Part shown: positions 33,824-44,093 of the stretch, piece after piece
How positions within the stretch are numbered: the first letter of the stretch is position 1
Layout of the letters: every line of letters begins with the position of its first letter
Assembly (NCBI RefSeq): GCF_000482465.1
Contig: NZ_AXVJ01000025.1
Coordinates: 1-64,000 of the forward strand
DNA from: Runella limosa DSM 17973
GTDB lineage: Bacteria; Bacteroidota; Bacteroidia; Cytophagales; Spirosomataceae
DNA length: 64,000 bases
Direction: 5' to 3'
The notes under the pieces: generated by a model
Databases searched by the model: none
What the model was told of the DNA's origin: nothing
Seen by the model: the letters and a program-made list of their open reading frames with translations, nothing else
Made by a program: the position numbers and the translations under genes

Positions 33824-35943
33824 TGAAGTACTATTTATTCATTTTTCTTTTTTGGATTACCACACGCGTCGATGCGCAGATTTCTTCTCTCCAAGTGGAT
33901 TCTCTGCCAGCAACTGGTGTCCCCTTTGATAAAGGCTGGAGCTGGCGGCCAGAAAATGCCAAAGATACCGTTTGGAAACCCATCGACGTGTCCTTGCCTT
34001 TTTCAGAAAACCCTAATTTTGCTTCCTCAAAAGTCAGTTGGTTGCGGCTTATCCTGACAATAGATTCCAGCTTGTGTCAACGCCCGCTTGCCCTCCTCAC
34101 TCGCCAGACGGGAGCTTCCGAGATTTACTTAAACGGAAAGCTCATTCGTCAGCTGGGAAAAGTAAGCGAAGACCCTACCTCCGAAATCACATCTTCGACG
34201 GCCTTGGGCAGTATTTCCTACCTTGTTTTTCCCAAAACAGGAACTTATACCCTCACCGTTCGGCATTCGTACACCAGCAGTCCAACGTTTTTTCAAAAGT
34301 TATTTCCTTCAAAAAAGGTGATGTTTGAAGCTACACTGATTGAGCCAACGGGGCGTTTTGAAAAAGCCTTCCAATCGGGTAGATACGTCGCTTGGTATAA
34401 TTGGTCATTGGCGGGATTGTTTCTGGTCATGGCGGTTTTGCATTTTATCCTTTATCTTTACAATACAACCAAAAGCTACAACCGCACCTTTGCCCTGTGT
34501 CTTTTGTTTGCCACCCTGCATTTTGTGGTAGGCGATGGCTTATTTGGCATCAGCCATCCTTTTACCGCCTCACTTCTCACTTTTGCTTACAGTCTCTTTA
34601 TTTCACTTTATATACTCATCCTTTGCTACACCATTATCAGCTACTTACAGCAGCCAATTTCTTGGTTTTTTAAGGTGTTAGGCGTAGTTTTTCTAACCGT
34701 TACTTCGGTAAGCATTCTTACCCCCGACGCTCCGCTTACCCAATACATCTATTATGGAAGTATCCTTGGATTGTTGGTAGAAGTCGTCCGAAAAGTTGTA
34801 CTTGCCCGTAAATCCAATCAACGCGACTCCCGTTCTCTGATTCTTTCTTTTGTCTTAATGATTGTTTTTTTGAGCGCTCGTTTGCTCATCATTTCGGGAA
34901 CAATTCAGGTCGGTTCGGTGCAAAACTGGGCCAATTTCTTAATGATTGCTTTTTATGCCTGTACTCCGCTGACGCTTTCCATGTTGATTGCGCGTAGCAT
35001 TTCAACCACCGAAAAAGAATTGCAATCAAAGCTAAAAGAGGTAGAAGAATTATCTTTGGAAAAACAACGCATTCTTTCTCAGCAAAATGACTTGCTTGAA
35101 AAACAAGTAGCCGAACGAACCTCTGCCCTCACCCAATCGCTAAAACACCTAAAAGCCACCCAACAACAACTGATTCAGTCGGAAAAACTGGCGAGTTTGG
35201 GCGAACTTACGGCGGGTATCGCCCACGAAATCCAGAACCCGCTTAACTTTGTCAATAACTTTTCGGAAGTATCGGTAGAACTGCTCGACGAGCTCAAATC
35301 GGAACGTACAAAAAAAGAGCGCGACGAAGAACTTGAGAATGAGATTTTGGACGATATTTTCCAAAACCTAGAAAAAATAAATTACCACGGGAAACGCGCA
35401 TCGAGCATTGTCACGGGGATGCTCCAGCACTCGCGGGCGAGCACGGGCAAAAAAGAACCGATTAATCTCAACACCCTCGCCGACGAATATTTGCGCCTGA
35501 GTTACCACGGATTACGCGCCAAAGACAAGTCGTTTAATGCCAAAATGAATACCTTTCTTGATGAATCTTTGCCGAAAGTAAATGTCATTCCGCAGGATTT
35601 TGGACGGGTCTTGCTCAACCTCATCAACAACGCATTTTATGCGGTGCAAGCCAAAGGAAAATTAGAAATCAAGGACTATTCCCCCACGGTTTCGGTACAT
35701 ACTCAAGCCACCGAGCAAGGAATTGTCATCAAAGTAGAAGACAACGGAACAGGTATTCCAGAAGAACTCAAATCCAAAATTTTCCAACCCTTTTTTACCA
35801 CCAAACCCACAGGACAAGGCACGGGTTTGGGGCTAAGTTTGGCCTACGACATCGTCACCAAAGGCCACGGAGGAACCATCGAACTCGACAGCATTGAAGG
35901 AGAAGGAACGACGTTTATCATTACTTTGCCAAATCCTTCTTAA
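33823..35943 (+). CDS. Sensor histidine kinase with 7TMR-DISM-like sensor, array member 2
   Basis: This 706-residue kinase has a signal peptide ([18 protein letters not shown]) and a periplasmic galactose-binding-like domain (about 25-180). That domain carries [12 protein letters not shown] and [16 protein letters not shown]. Seven membrane helices (about 190-400) form a 7TMR-DISM-type region, followed by a coiled coil, HisKA ([18 protein letters not shown]) and HATPase. The kinase half is almost the same in protein sequence as member 1 but differs at many synonymous sites. The exception is a run of over 30 identical bases near 33640 and 35755, which suggests local gene conversion. The start ATG overlaps the stop of member 1; member 3 begins 11 bases downstream. 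Confidence 0.9.
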   Translation: MKYYLFIFLFWITTRVDAQISSLQVDSLPATGVPFDKGWSWRPENAKDTVWKPIDVSLPFSENPNFASSKVSWLRLILTIDSSLCQRPLALLTRQTGASEIYLNGKLIRQLGKVSEDPTSEITSSTALGSISYLVFPKTGTYTLTVRHSYTSSPTFFQKLFPSKKVMFEATLIEPTGRFEKAFQSGRYVAWYNWSLAGLFLVMAVLHFILYLYNTTKSYNRTFALCLLFATLHFVVGDGLFGISHPFTASLLTFAYSLFISLYILILCYTIISYLQQPISWFFKVLGVVFLTVTSVSILTPDAPLTQYIYYGSILGLLVEVVRKVVLARKSNQRDSRSLILSFVLMIVFLSARLLIISGTIQVGSVQNWANFLMIAFYACTPLTLSMLIARSISTTEKELQSKLKEVEELSLEKQRILSQQNDLLEKQVAERTSALTQSLKHLKATQQQLIQSEKLASLGELTAGIAHEIQNPLNFVNNFSEVSVELLDELKSERTKKERDEELENEILDDIFQNLEKINYHGKRASSIVTGMLQHSRASTGKKEPINLNTLADEYLRLSYHGLRAKDKSFNAKMNTFLDESLPKVNVIPQDFGRVLLNLINNAFYAVQAKGKLEIKDYSPTVSVHTQATEQGIVIKVEDNGTGIPEELKSKIFQPFFTTKPTGQGTGLGLSLAYDIVTKGHGGTIELDSIEGEGTTFIITLPNPS

Positions 35944-35954
35944 CCTCATTTTTT

Positions 35955-38147
35955 ATGAAGCATTTATTTAAAGTTTTTCTTTTCATTTTAATCAGTTGTC
36001 AGGCATGGTCTCAAAGCCGCGCCCCTATCAAAAGCATTTCTGCTGACGGTAACTCTCTATCTAAATTTTGGAAATGGAAAGAAGGCGACAACGCGGAGTG
36101 GGCAGCTCCGTCGTTCAATGACTCTACGTGGAAAGATGCCCCCGTTTTGTACAAAAATATCAGCCATTTTCCCGAACTGCGCAAAGCCCAAATTGGCTGG
36201 TTCCGCAAGCCTCTTCGCGTTGATTCGAGCCTTGCAAAAAAGACGTTGTTCCTAAACATTGAGCAAATGGGTGCCTCGGAGATTTACCTTGATGGAAAAT
36301 TACTCCACAAGATTGGGATCGTCAGCACCGACCCTGCCGTAGAAAAAACCAAAGTACTTGCCGAATTGCTGCCCATCACGCTTCCAGACACGCTACCGCA
36401 CGTTTTGGCCGTTCGTTACTCGTTTACGAAGCGCAATTTTTATTTTCCAGGCACAGGCCAAGAGATTTTTAAAATCAGACTTCATGACATTAATCGCTGG
36501 GGAGGTTCTTTTTATCGGGATAACCTAGAAATGAGTCGAGCGCTGGCATTTTGCATTGGCGTTTTCTTTATTTTTAGCTTATTGCACTTTCTTTTTTATT
36601 CAACCAATCGCCAGCAAAAGGTTAGCTTATCGCTGGGATTTACGTTATTATTCTTTGGTATTTCGTTCTTCGCTGACTTTCTCGACGACCATATTACCAC
36701 CATTAGTGGCCACGAAATCAATGAGTTAATCACGCTGATTACGCTTTACCTTGGCCTTCTTCTCATCAATGTCTCGCTGTATCTCTACCTCGATCAGCCC
36801 TTCAAGTATTTCTTTTACCTTCAAGCAGGGCTCATGGTATTGGCCTTGACATCCACGATTTTTGACATCACGTTCCCTTTTGAAACTCAAACTTGGCCTT
36901 TCTTCGTTTTGTTATTTGTTGATTTTATTCGGGTCAGTATCCTTGCCGACCGCCGACGCCACCCCAACGCCAAAGTGCCCGTCAATACCCTCATTGCGAT
37001 GGCGGTTTGTATCGTGGTGTTCTTTGCGGTCTCCATTCTTTTTGGGATGTTGGCTTACAGCATTGACTCAATTCAATCTACTAGCGAATATTTCTTGGTC
37101 GTTTTAGGCATTTTAGCCCTCATATTTGTATTGAGTATTCCCGTTGGGCTTTCTTTGTCGTTGGTAAAAGAATACACCCGAACCCACCGTTCATTGCTCA
37201 AAAAAATCACCGAAATCGAAGAACTTTCAGCGCGTAACTTAGCCCAAGAACAAGAAAAGCAGCACCTCTTGAGTACCCAAAACGAGTTGCTCGAAAAACA
37301 AGTAGCCACGCGTACGTCGGAGCTCAAAAAGTCATTGCTAAGTCTCAAAGCCGCGCAAGCACAGTTAGTTCAGTCAGAAAAATTGGCTTCATTGGGAGAA
37401 TTGACGGCAGGCATTGCCCACGAGATTCAGAATCCGTTGAATTTTGTCAATAATTTCTCAGAAGTATCGACCGAATTAATCGACGAAATGAAAGAAGAGC
37501 TTGAGCGCGGCGATACCGAGGAAGTCAAGGCAATTGCGGATGATTTGCAGCAAAACCTTCAAAAGATTGTCCACCACGGCAAGCGTGCCAGCAGTATTGT
37601 CAAAGGAATGCTGGAGCATTCGAGGATGGGTACAGGTGAGCGCCAACTCACTGACATCAATGCCTTGTGCGACGAATACCTGCGCCTTTCTTACCACGGA
37701 ATGCGCGCCAAAGACAAAAGCTTTAACGCTGAATTTGAGCTCATTACCGAACCTGACCTTCCCCGAATCAGCGTAGTTTCTCAAGACGTTGGACGTGTCC
37801 TGCTTAACCTTATCAACAATGCCTTTTATGCCGTCAATGTAACGCGGGCATCTAACCCATCTTTCAAACCCAAGGTAAGTGTGCTCACCGAAAAAAACGA
37901 CAACCAGCTCATTATCAAAGTCAAAGACAACGGCGCGGGGATGAGTGACAAAGTCAAAGCCAAAATTTTCCAACCCTTTTTTACCACCAAGCCTACTGGC
38001 CAAGGCACTGGTTTAGGGTTGTCGTTGGCGTATGACATCATTACCAAAGGCCACGGTGGCAAAATCGAAGTAGAATCGGCTGAGGGTAACGGTACCACGT
38101 TTACGATTCGGCTTCCCATAACAACCGCGCCCATTGCTGTTTCCTAG
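35955..38147 (+). CDS. Sensor histidine kinase with 7TMR-DISM-like sensor, array member 3
   Basis: This 730-residue kinase has the same plan as member 2: signal peptide (ending CQAWSQ), a periplasmic beta domain with WKWKEGDNAEWAAPSFNDSTW and GASEIYLDGKLLHKIG, and seven membrane helices. A coiled coil with LAQEQEKQHLLSTQNELLEKQ follows, then HisKA and HATPase. The HisKA part is more diverged (ELERGDTEEVKAIADDLQQN, SRMGTGERQLTDINALCDEYL) and is closest to member 4. It is separated by 11 bases from member 2 and 35 bases from member 4. The ligand is probably a carbohydrate or other small polar molecule, judged from the domain type only. Confidence 0.9.
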   Translation: MKHLFKVFLFILISCQAWSQSRAPIKSISADGNSLSKFWKWKEGDNAEWAAPSFNDSTWKDAPVLYKNISHFPELRKAQIGWFRKPLRVDSSLAKKTLFLNIEQMGASEIYLDGKLLHKIGIVSTDPAVEKTKVLAELLPITLPDTLPHVLAVRYSFTKRNFYFPGTGQEIFKIRLHDINRWGGSFYRDNLEMSRALAFCIGVFFIFSLLHFLFYSTNRQQKVSLSLGFTLLFFGISFFADFLDDHITTISGHEINELITLITLYLGLLLINVSLYLYLDQPFKYFFYLQAGLMVLALTSTIFDITFPFETQTWPFFVLLFVDFIRVSILADRRRHPNAKVPVNTLIAMAVCIVVFFAVSILFGMLAYSIDSIQSTSEYFLVVLGILALIFVLSIPVGLSLSLVKEYTRTHRSLLKKITEIEELSARNLAQEQEKQHLLSTQNELLEKQVATRTSELKKSLLSLKAAQAQLVQSEKLASLGELTAGIAHEIQNPLNFVNNFSEVSTELIDEMKEELERGDTEEVKAIADDLQQNLQKIVHHGKRASSIVKGMLEHSRMGTGERQLTDINALCDEYLRLSYHGMRAKDKSFNAEFELITEPDLPRISVVSQDVGRVLLNLINNAFYAVNVTRASNPSFKPKVSVLTEKNDNQLIIKVKDNGAGMSDKVKAKIFQPFFTTKPTGQGTGLGLSLAYDIITKGHGGKIEVESAEGNGTTFTIRLPITTAPIAVS

Positions 38148-38182
38148 CATTTCCAAACCATTCTTTTCAATACAGCCTTTCC

Positions 38183-40375
38183 ATGAAAAACCCAATTTTA
38201 ATCCTTTTCTTTTTGCTGTTTTGGGTCGGGACCCAAGGCCAGAATGTAAACACCATCGACAGTATTCCGTCCAAAGGGTTGGTTTTGACCAACGGATGGA
38301 AATGGCACGAGGGAGATAACCACGAATGGGCTGACCCCGAATTTGACGACAGCGACTGGAAAATAATTGACCCTACGCAAGACGTCAACGCCATTCCCCA
38401 ACTCTCTCGAAAGGGATACGGCTGGTTCCGCACCACGATTGAGTTTTCGCCGCTGGTTGCCCAAAAATTAACCACCCTCCAAATCAGCCAAAGTGTAGCT
38501 TCTGAGGTATATATCAACGGTATTTTGGCCCGAAAAATCGGTAACATTGACGCCAAACGAGGCATTATACAAGCGGCCAATATTTTCCACAACAACTCCA
38601 TCGGATTACCTTATTCGGTCAGTTATCCGTTTGTACAAATCGCAGTACGGGTAGCATATGAGCGAAATTCTTTTTATAACCGTGTGGGTTTCAACAAGAA
38701 CCATTGCTTCCGAGCCACTTTGATTGAAACCGAAAACGCCCCCAAAAGCCAAGCTTACCAGCGCCAACAAAGCGATTACGGTTGGTTTCAGGTCGGGGTC
38801 TTTTTTATTCTCACCTTTTTGCACTTATCCTTTTTCTCCCTCTACCGAACCCAGCGCGCCAACCTCTATTTTTCGGGAACAACCTTGGCGCTAGGAATTG
38901 CTTTTTTTTGCATTCCCCTTTCTTTTGAGTTTGTCGAAACCCTTTCGCTTTATTTCATTGTCGAGTTTATTCAAACCCTTTCTTTCCCCATTGCGTACCT
39001 GTTTTTGATACGTGCCATTTATGAAATTTATCACCAAAAAACAGGGATACTCTTTTGGCTCATTGTCGTTTTTGGGGCGGTCATTATGTTAAGCCTTTTT
39101 ACCCCCTACTCATTAGGCTCCATTTGGGCCGAGCTCGGCACCGAACTACTGATGACGGCCGAGGTGATTCGGGTGACGGTGGTGGCTTTGCGGAAGCATC
39201 TCCCAGGGGCTCGCCTCATCATGATTGGCATGGGGATTTCGTTGGTGATGTTTATGCTGTTTTATTTTGACCTTCTCCTTGCATACTACGGTTTTTCGCC
39301 CTTGTTTCCTCAAGGATTTGGAGGTATTTTAACCTACCAAATCGCCGTTCTGTGCGTACCGCTGTCGATTTCGCTCTATTTGGCCATCAGTTTTTCTCAA
39401 ACCAATAAAGTGCTGATTGAGAAGCTGCAAGAAAACAATACCCTTACCCAAAAAACGCTACAGCAAGAACAAGAAAGACAGCAACTACTTGAAGCTCAGA
39501 ACGAAACGCTTGAACGACAAGTACGTGAACGAACGTCGCAGCTTGAGCAATCATTGGAGGAATTGAAGGCGGCGCAAAATCAATTGATTCAAAAAGAAAA
39601 GATGGCCAGCCTCGGCGAGCTCACGGCAGGCATCGCTCATGAGATTCAGAATCCGTTGAACTTTGTCAATAACTTCGCCGAATTGTCCGTCGAACTTATT
39701 GATGAACTCAAAGAAGAAACCCACATTGAAGGGGTGGGAGCAGAAATATTGGCTGATATTTCACAAAATCTTGGAAAAATAAACCACCACGGTAAGCGTG
39801 CCTCAAGCATCGTTAAAGGGATGCTGGAGCACTCGCGCATGGGTACAGGTGAACGCCAACCCACCGACATCAACGCCCTTTGCGATGAATATTTACGACT
39901 CTCCTTCCACGGAATGCGGGCAAAAGATAAAGCTTTTAATGCTGATTTTCAGATTCATCTTGACCCTACCCTCTCCAAAATCAACGTTGTCCCGCAAGAC
40001 CTTGGCCGTGTCTTGTTGAATTTGTTTAACAACGCCTTTTATGCCGTCCATCAACGAAACACCGTAGAGACGTTGCATGCAACGTCTCTACAACCCGCAG
40101 GTTTCAAACCAACCGTATCGGTACAGACCAAACGCCTTGCAAACGCGGTCGAAATACAAGTCAGCGACAACGGTGGCGGTATTCCGAATGATATTTTACC
40201 CAAAATCTTCCAGCCCTTTTTTACCACCAAACCCACAGGCGAAGGCACGGGACTGGGTTTGTCGCTGAGTTATGACATCATCACCAAAGGGCACGATGGA
40301 ACGTTGGCAGTAGAAAGTATGGAAGGCCAAGGAACGACGTTTACAATAAAACTACCGTTAGATAAGTCATCATAA
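38183..40375 (+). CDS. Sensor histidine kinase with 7TMR-DISM-like sensor, array member 4
   Basis: This 730-residue kinase has a signal peptide (ending VGTQGQ) and a periplasmic domain with WKWHEGDNHEWADPEFDDSDW. A degenerate binding loop (VASEVYINGILARKIG), seven membrane helices, a coiled coil, HisKA (His in [19 protein letters not shown]) and HATPase follow. Inside the ATPase domain, after NLFNNAFYAVHQRN, there are about ten extra residues (around 628-637, ETLHATSLQ). They are absent from the other three kinases and encoded by a 28-bp perfect DNA palindrome at 40064-40091. The frame is kept and the N and G boxes are intact, so the enzyme may still work. Confidence 0.9.
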   Translation: MKNPILILFFLLFWVGTQGQNVNTIDSIPSKGLVLTNGWKWHEGDNHEWADPEFDDSDWKIIDPTQDVNAIPQLSRKGYGWFRTTIEFSPLVAQKLTTLQISQSVASEVYINGILARKIGNIDAKRGIIQAANIFHNNSIGLPYSVSYPFVQIAVRVAYERNSFYNRVGFNKNHCFRATLIETENAPKSQAYQRQQSDYGWFQVGVFFILTFLHLSFFSLYRTQRANLYFSGTTLALGIAFFCIPLSFEFVETLSLYFIVEFIQTLSFPIAYLFLIRAIYEIYHQKTGILFWLIVVFGAVIMLSLFTPYSLGSIWAELGTELLMTAEVIRVTVVALRKHLPGARLIMIGMGISLVMFMLFYFDLLLAYYGFSPLFPQGFGGILTYQIAVLCVPLSISLYLAISFSQTNKVLIEKLQENNTLTQKTLQQEQERQQLLEAQNETLERQVRERTSQLEQSLEELKAAQNQLIQKEKMASLGELTAGIAHEIQNPLNFVNNFAELSVELIDELKEETHIEGVGAEILADISQNLGKINHHGKRASSIVKGMLEHSRMGTGERQPTDINALCDEYLRLSFHGMRAKDKAFNADFQIHLDPTLSKINVVPQDLGRVLLNLFNNAFYAVHQRNTVETLHATSLQPAGFKPTVSVQTKRLANAVEIQVSDNGGGIPNDILPKIFQPFFTTKPTGEGTGLGLSLSYDIITKGHDGTLAVESMEGQGTTFTIKLPLDKSS
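40064..40091. repeat. 28-bp perfect palindrome inserted in frame in kinase 4
   Basis: GTAGAGACGTTGCA followed by its exact inverse complement. The paralogous kinases lack it at the same place. I recall the same palindrome as a common interspersed repeat in cyanobacteria and some Bacteroidota. Confidence 0.85.
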
Positions 40376-40434
40376 AAGCCATGATTTGAGTATAACAACC
40401 AGTCCCAAAAACGGAAGCATTTGTATTTAATTCA

Positions 40435-41751
40435 TTATTGCAATACCACGATTCGTTCAAAAGGTTCGCTTTGCTGTACTACTTCTTTTGTGGCAGGATT
40501 TATTTCCTGAATTATAGCTTTGTAACGTCCCGCAGGAACATCGGCGGGAATGGTAAAGTGAGGTGCCGCTTCATTGGGAATCGTAATCGGAAAACGAAAA
40601 ACAGATTCAGGTTTTGATTCGTCTGCGTAAGTCATTACATATTTGTCGGTTACGCCATAAATTCCGTAAGGCACTACAGCATTAAAATGCACAGAAATAC
40701 GCTGATTACGGGCCAAAACCATCGGTTCAGCACTGGGATAGTTACGAAAGGGTAAATTGTTCAAGGCCATAATCATGGTTTGTACTTCGTTTTTTAAAAT
40801 ACTCAATCGGTAGCTGATACCCAAAGGCCGATTGTCTCGAAGAACCTCAACTCCATAATAGCCAGGAGATAAAAGCGAAGGCATAGACAACGTAGCCGCT
40901 CGTCCATTTAAGGAATAATTGGCTTGCAACGGAACCGTTGTCCCGTTGGGATAATGTAATCGAAAAGTAACCGTGTTTTCAAACAGATTGATTCCACCAA
41001 CTGCCAAATCTTTGCCTGCCACTCTATTCATGCTACTCCCAGCACTCATATTTAGGCTAGGTTTACCTTGCAGTATCCTGACCCTAGGCCCTACTTTTAG
41101 TTCGGCTCCATCCGCCATCAGGAAAGAAATATCATAATCACCTAATTCAAAGGGAAGGGAAGCCGCAGAGAGTCTTAAAGTATTATGAATGAGTCCAATC
41201 GACCCAATTGAATTAAAATTTAACGTGTGTTCAGTCCCAGATTTCTTATTCCTAAAGATAGCCATTTGAGGGACTGCATTGCCAGCAGTATTTTCAGCAT
41301 CTATGTTGATATAAGAAGAATCTCCAATAACAAAATCGACGAGAGGCTCTGATTGAGTAATTTTGAGCGGAGCACTAGGTGTTGTCTTTATCGTGTATGT
41401 TATTTTTCTGTTTGATGTTTTACTTTTAATTCGTACACTCAAGTCTTGTTCGTTGGGGTATTTCATTCTATAGACCCTGCTCAACTCAGTAAGCTCAGAA
41501 GAATCATACAGTTGCGCTTCATCTGAAAGTTCTAAAGTTGGAATAAAATGGGTCGCGCTTAAAGCCGCAGGAATTTTGACATGGATAGTCCATTTAAGAG
41601 GGTCAATTGTTACATTTTCATCTGGAATGCCAGGGAAATGAATAGCCTTGATTTGTAACTCAGGATAAACACTGGGTTGAGGGCTTTCATTTTTATCTCG
41701 GCAACTGCCAAGTACATACAAAAACGATACAAACAGCAGAAAGTTTTTCAT
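40435..41751 (-). CDS. Lipoprotein with Ig-like repeats, unknown function
   Basis: The start at 41751 (MKNFLLFVSFLYVLGSC) puts the lipobox LGSC at the right distance; an ATG nine bases upstream is less likely. The 438-residue mature protein is beta-rich, with several IPT/Ig-like segments such as VTIDPLKWTIHVKIPAALSATHFIPTLEL and ITYTIKTTPSAPLKITQSEPL. These recur as strand pairs through the sequence, ending in IPADVPAGRYKAIIQEINPATKEV. Such lipoproteins are common surface components in Bacteroidota. It is convergent with the kinase array, 59 bases apart. No partner genes are seen. Confidence 0.7.
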   Translation of the reverse strand: MKNFLLFVSFLYVLGSCRDKNESPQPSVYPELQIKAIHFPGIPDENVTIDPLKWTIHVKIPAALSATHFIPTLELSDEAQLYDSSELTELSRVYRMKYPNEQDLSVRIKSKTSNRKITYTIKTTPSAPLKITQSEPLVDFVIGDSSYINIDAENTAGNAVPQMAIFRNKKSGTEHTLNFNSIGSIGLIHNTLRLSAASLPFELGDYDISFLMADGAELKVGPRVRILQGKPSLNMSAGSSMNRVAGKDLAVGGINLFENTVTFRLHYPNGTTVPLQANYSLNGRAATLSMPSLLSPGYYGVEVLRDNRPLGISYRLSILKNEVQTMIMALNNLPFRNYPSAEPMVLARNQRISVHFNAVVPYGIYGVTDKYVMTYADESKPESVFRFPITIPNEAAPHFTIPADVPAGRYKAIIQEINPATKEVVQQSEPFERIVVLQ

Positions 41752-41900
41752 AGCAGCCAAGAAGAAATGTGTGGTTAATGTATTGATTTACAAGTACAAT
41801 TATAAAAATTTTAATAGTATTTTGCAAATATCCAAAAGAGAATCAACTATTTACTAAATCATATTCGCTCAATCTATTTCCCTAAAAAACACGCTTAACG

Positions 41901-42629
41901 ATGAAACTCGAAACCACGCTATTTAAAAGGAGTCACTTCTATTTTATTGGATTTTTTCTGCTGATGGTCATTGGCTTTTGGTTCAGTTATTTTTCCCGAT
42001 TGCTAGACCAAGCCAATTATCGAATGCACACCCACGGCATCAGTCTGATTTTGTGGTGCGCCATGCTGGTTGTCCAACCCTACCTCATTCGCCAAAAGAA
42101 AACGGCGTTACACCGCCAAATCGGGAAGGCTTCTTACGTATTAGTCCCATTGGTCATTCTCACTACCTTGGATTTGCTCAAATTCCAAATTGGCAAAAGC
42201 CAGGCGTTAGGCACAATGGAGTATTTCTTTATCGCACTGGTAATCAACGCACTCGTTGCCTTCCTGATTTTATACGGTTTGGGCATTTATTACAAAAAGA
42301 AAGCGACCATTCACGCACGGTACTTGGTTTGTAGTGCTTTTCCAATGGTTACGCCCATTACCGACAGACTCATTGGCCATTTTGCGCCTGGGATTCGGGC
42401 TTATTTGCCCTTGTTGGAAGGCTGGCCTATTACGCCCGTGGCAGGGTTTATATTGACCGATTTGCTGTTGATAGCGCTTTGTATTTGGGATTGGCGGTCG
42501 CACAAACGGCTAAATGTATTTCCGCTTGCCCTGGGGATTCTTTTAATCTATCATTACTCTGTCCTCAATTTTTACAAGTTTCCTTTTTGGCAAACGTTCT
42601 GTCAGTGGTTTTTTGAGTTGCGTTTTTGA
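41901..42629 (+). CDS. Membrane protein, DUF2306-like
   Basis: This 242-residue protein has about six or seven membrane helices. The motif YRMHTHGISLILWCAMLVVQP, with two histidines two apart, and KKTALHRQIGKASYVLVPLVIL, with another His, recall DUF2306-type cytochrome-b561-like membrane proteins, where histidines may bind heme. That is only a resemblance. Its C-terminus overlaps no neighbour; the M20 peptidase gene starts 115 bases later. No function can be assigned. Confidence 0.65.
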   Translation: MKLETTLFKRSHFYFIGFFLLMVIGFWFSYFSRLLDQANYRMHTHGISLILWCAMLVVQPYLIRQKKTALHRQIGKASYVLVPLVILTTLDLLKFQIGKSQALGTMEYFFIALVINALVAFLILYGLGIYYKKKATIHARYLVCSAFPMVTPITDRLIGHFAPGIRAYLPLLEGWPITPVAGFILTDLLLIALCIWDWRSHKRLNVFPLALGILLIYHYSVLNFYKFPFWQTFCQWFFELRF

Positions 42630-42744
42630 CGTCCCTCCCAAAAAGTCACGTTTGAAAAAATTGAGCCTGCAAAAAATAGCATCTAACAGCCAAACATGTG
42701 TAGATTGCGGTAAAATTAGCGTACCATCTTTTTATTTCATCAAT

Positions 42745-44070
42745 ATGCTAAATCGTACCTCTACCTTCACATTGTTTACCTTGTTGAGTTGTTTTGTCTT
42801 TCTTCCAAAACCTGTGAATGCCCAAGAAAACGGCGAAGGAAAAAGCGGAAAAGTAGAAAGCTCTTATTTGAAAGAAATAGAGCAATTGGCCAAAACCAAA
42901 CAATTACAAGCCGCGTTTCAGTCCATTCTAGGGCAAACCCAGCGCAACCGAAGCGAGCTTATCATGCTCACCGAAATCCCAGCGCCACCGTTTATGGAAA
43001 CCAAGCGTGGCGAAAAGTTTGCCACTATGCTCAAAGAAGCGGGTGCTGATTCGGTTTGGACGGATAAGGAAGGAAACGTCCTCGCACTTCGTAAGGGGAA
43101 AAAACGCACGCGTACGATTGCTTTTGACGCCCATTTAGACACCGTTTTTCCAATCGAAACCAAGATTAAAGTAAGCAACAATGCCGATACCCTCTTTGCG
43201 CCAGGCATTGCCGACAATACCCGTGGCTTGGTTTTATTGTTGTCCGTAGTTAGGGCTTTGGAAGAAGCTAAGGTAGAGACCGAAGCAGATGTACTGTTTG
43301 TGGGTTCGGTGGGCGAAGAAGGCTTGGGAGATTTGCGCGGCACCAAGTTTCTATTTACTGACCAAAGTCGCCGCATCGACTCTTGGATTGCCATCGACGG
43401 CGGCGATACAGGCACACTTATCAACATGGGTCTAGGTTCGTTTCGTTACCGTGTCACATTTCGTGGGCCAGGCGGTCACTCGTGGGGCGCTTTTGGGTTG
43501 GCCAATCCCCAACACGCACTCGGATCAGCGATTCACTATTTTTCCAAAGCGGCGGATAAGTTTACCCGTTCGGGCGCTCGCACGAGCTACAACGTAGGGC
43601 GCATTGGCGGAGGAACGTCGGTCAATTCGATTGCGTTCGAGTCCTGGATGGAAATCGATATGCGTTCTGAAATTCCCGAAAACCTCAACATGGTCGATTC
43701 GTTACTAAAAGCCTCCATTCAACAAGCCTTGGTCGAGCACAATGCCATGAAGCGCATGGGGCCTGCCTTGACGGTAGAAATCAAAAAAATCGGCGACCGT
43801 CCTTCGGGCGAACTTCCCGAAAGTCTTCCGCTCATTCAACGCGCCATGGCCGCTACTACCTATTTTGGGGTGTCGCCTCGACTGACCCGTGGCTCGACCA
43901 ACTCCAACGTGCCTATTTCCAAAGGAATACCAGCCATCACGCTCGGGCAAGGTGGAAAAACGGGCAATAACCACGCCCTCAACGAGTGGTGGTACGACGA
44001 AAAAGACAGCTATAAAGCCATTCAACTTGCCTTGCTCACACTTGTATCGGAAGCAGGTTTGGCCAAATAA
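42745..44070 (+). CDS. Secreted M20-family metallopeptidase
   Basis: The start at 42745 (MLNRTSTFTLFTLLSCFVFLPKPVNAQ) gives a signal peptide; upstream in-frame codons overlap the preceding gene. The 441-residue protein carries M20 zinc motifs in order: FDAHLDTVFP (His and Asp), ADNTRGLVLLL (bridging Asp), GSVGEEGLGDLRG (Glu-Glu) and AIDGGDTG. A dimerisation/lid domain with GPGGHSWGAFG follows, and a late His in GKTGNNHALNEWW. M20 enzymes cleave dipeptides or acyl-amino acids. An S9 peptidase gene follows 23 bases later, so the two may degrade peptides in the periplasm together. Confidence 0.85.
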   Translation: MLNRTSTFTLFTLLSCFVFLPKPVNAQENGEGKSGKVESSYLKEIEQLAKTKQLQAAFQSILGQTQRNRSELIMLTEIPAPPFMETKRGEKFATMLKEAGADSVWTDKEGNVLALRKGKKRTRTIAFDAHLDTVFPIETKIKVSNNADTLFAPGIADNTRGLVLLLSVVRALEEAKVETEADVLFVGSVGEEGLGDLRGTKFLFTDQSRRIDSWIAIDGGDTGTLINMGLGSFRYRVTFRGPGGHSWGAFGLANPQHALGSAIHYFSKAADKFTRSGARTSYNVGRIGGGTSVNSIAFESWMEIDMRSEIPENLNMVDSLLKASIQQALVEHNAMKRMGPALTVEIKKIGDRPSGELPESLPLIQRAMAATTYFGVSPRLTRGSTNSNVPISKGIPAITLGQGGKTGNNHALNEWWYDEKDSYKAIQLALLTLVSEAGLAK

Positions 44071-44093
44071 ATCTACCTAAACGCCAATTCATC

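Noticed and set aside
37476-38003. A 175-codon minus-strand open frame opposite kinase 3
   Set aside because: Similar antisense frames occur opposite the other three kinases at the same place, showing that it is a by-product of the conserved kinase codons.
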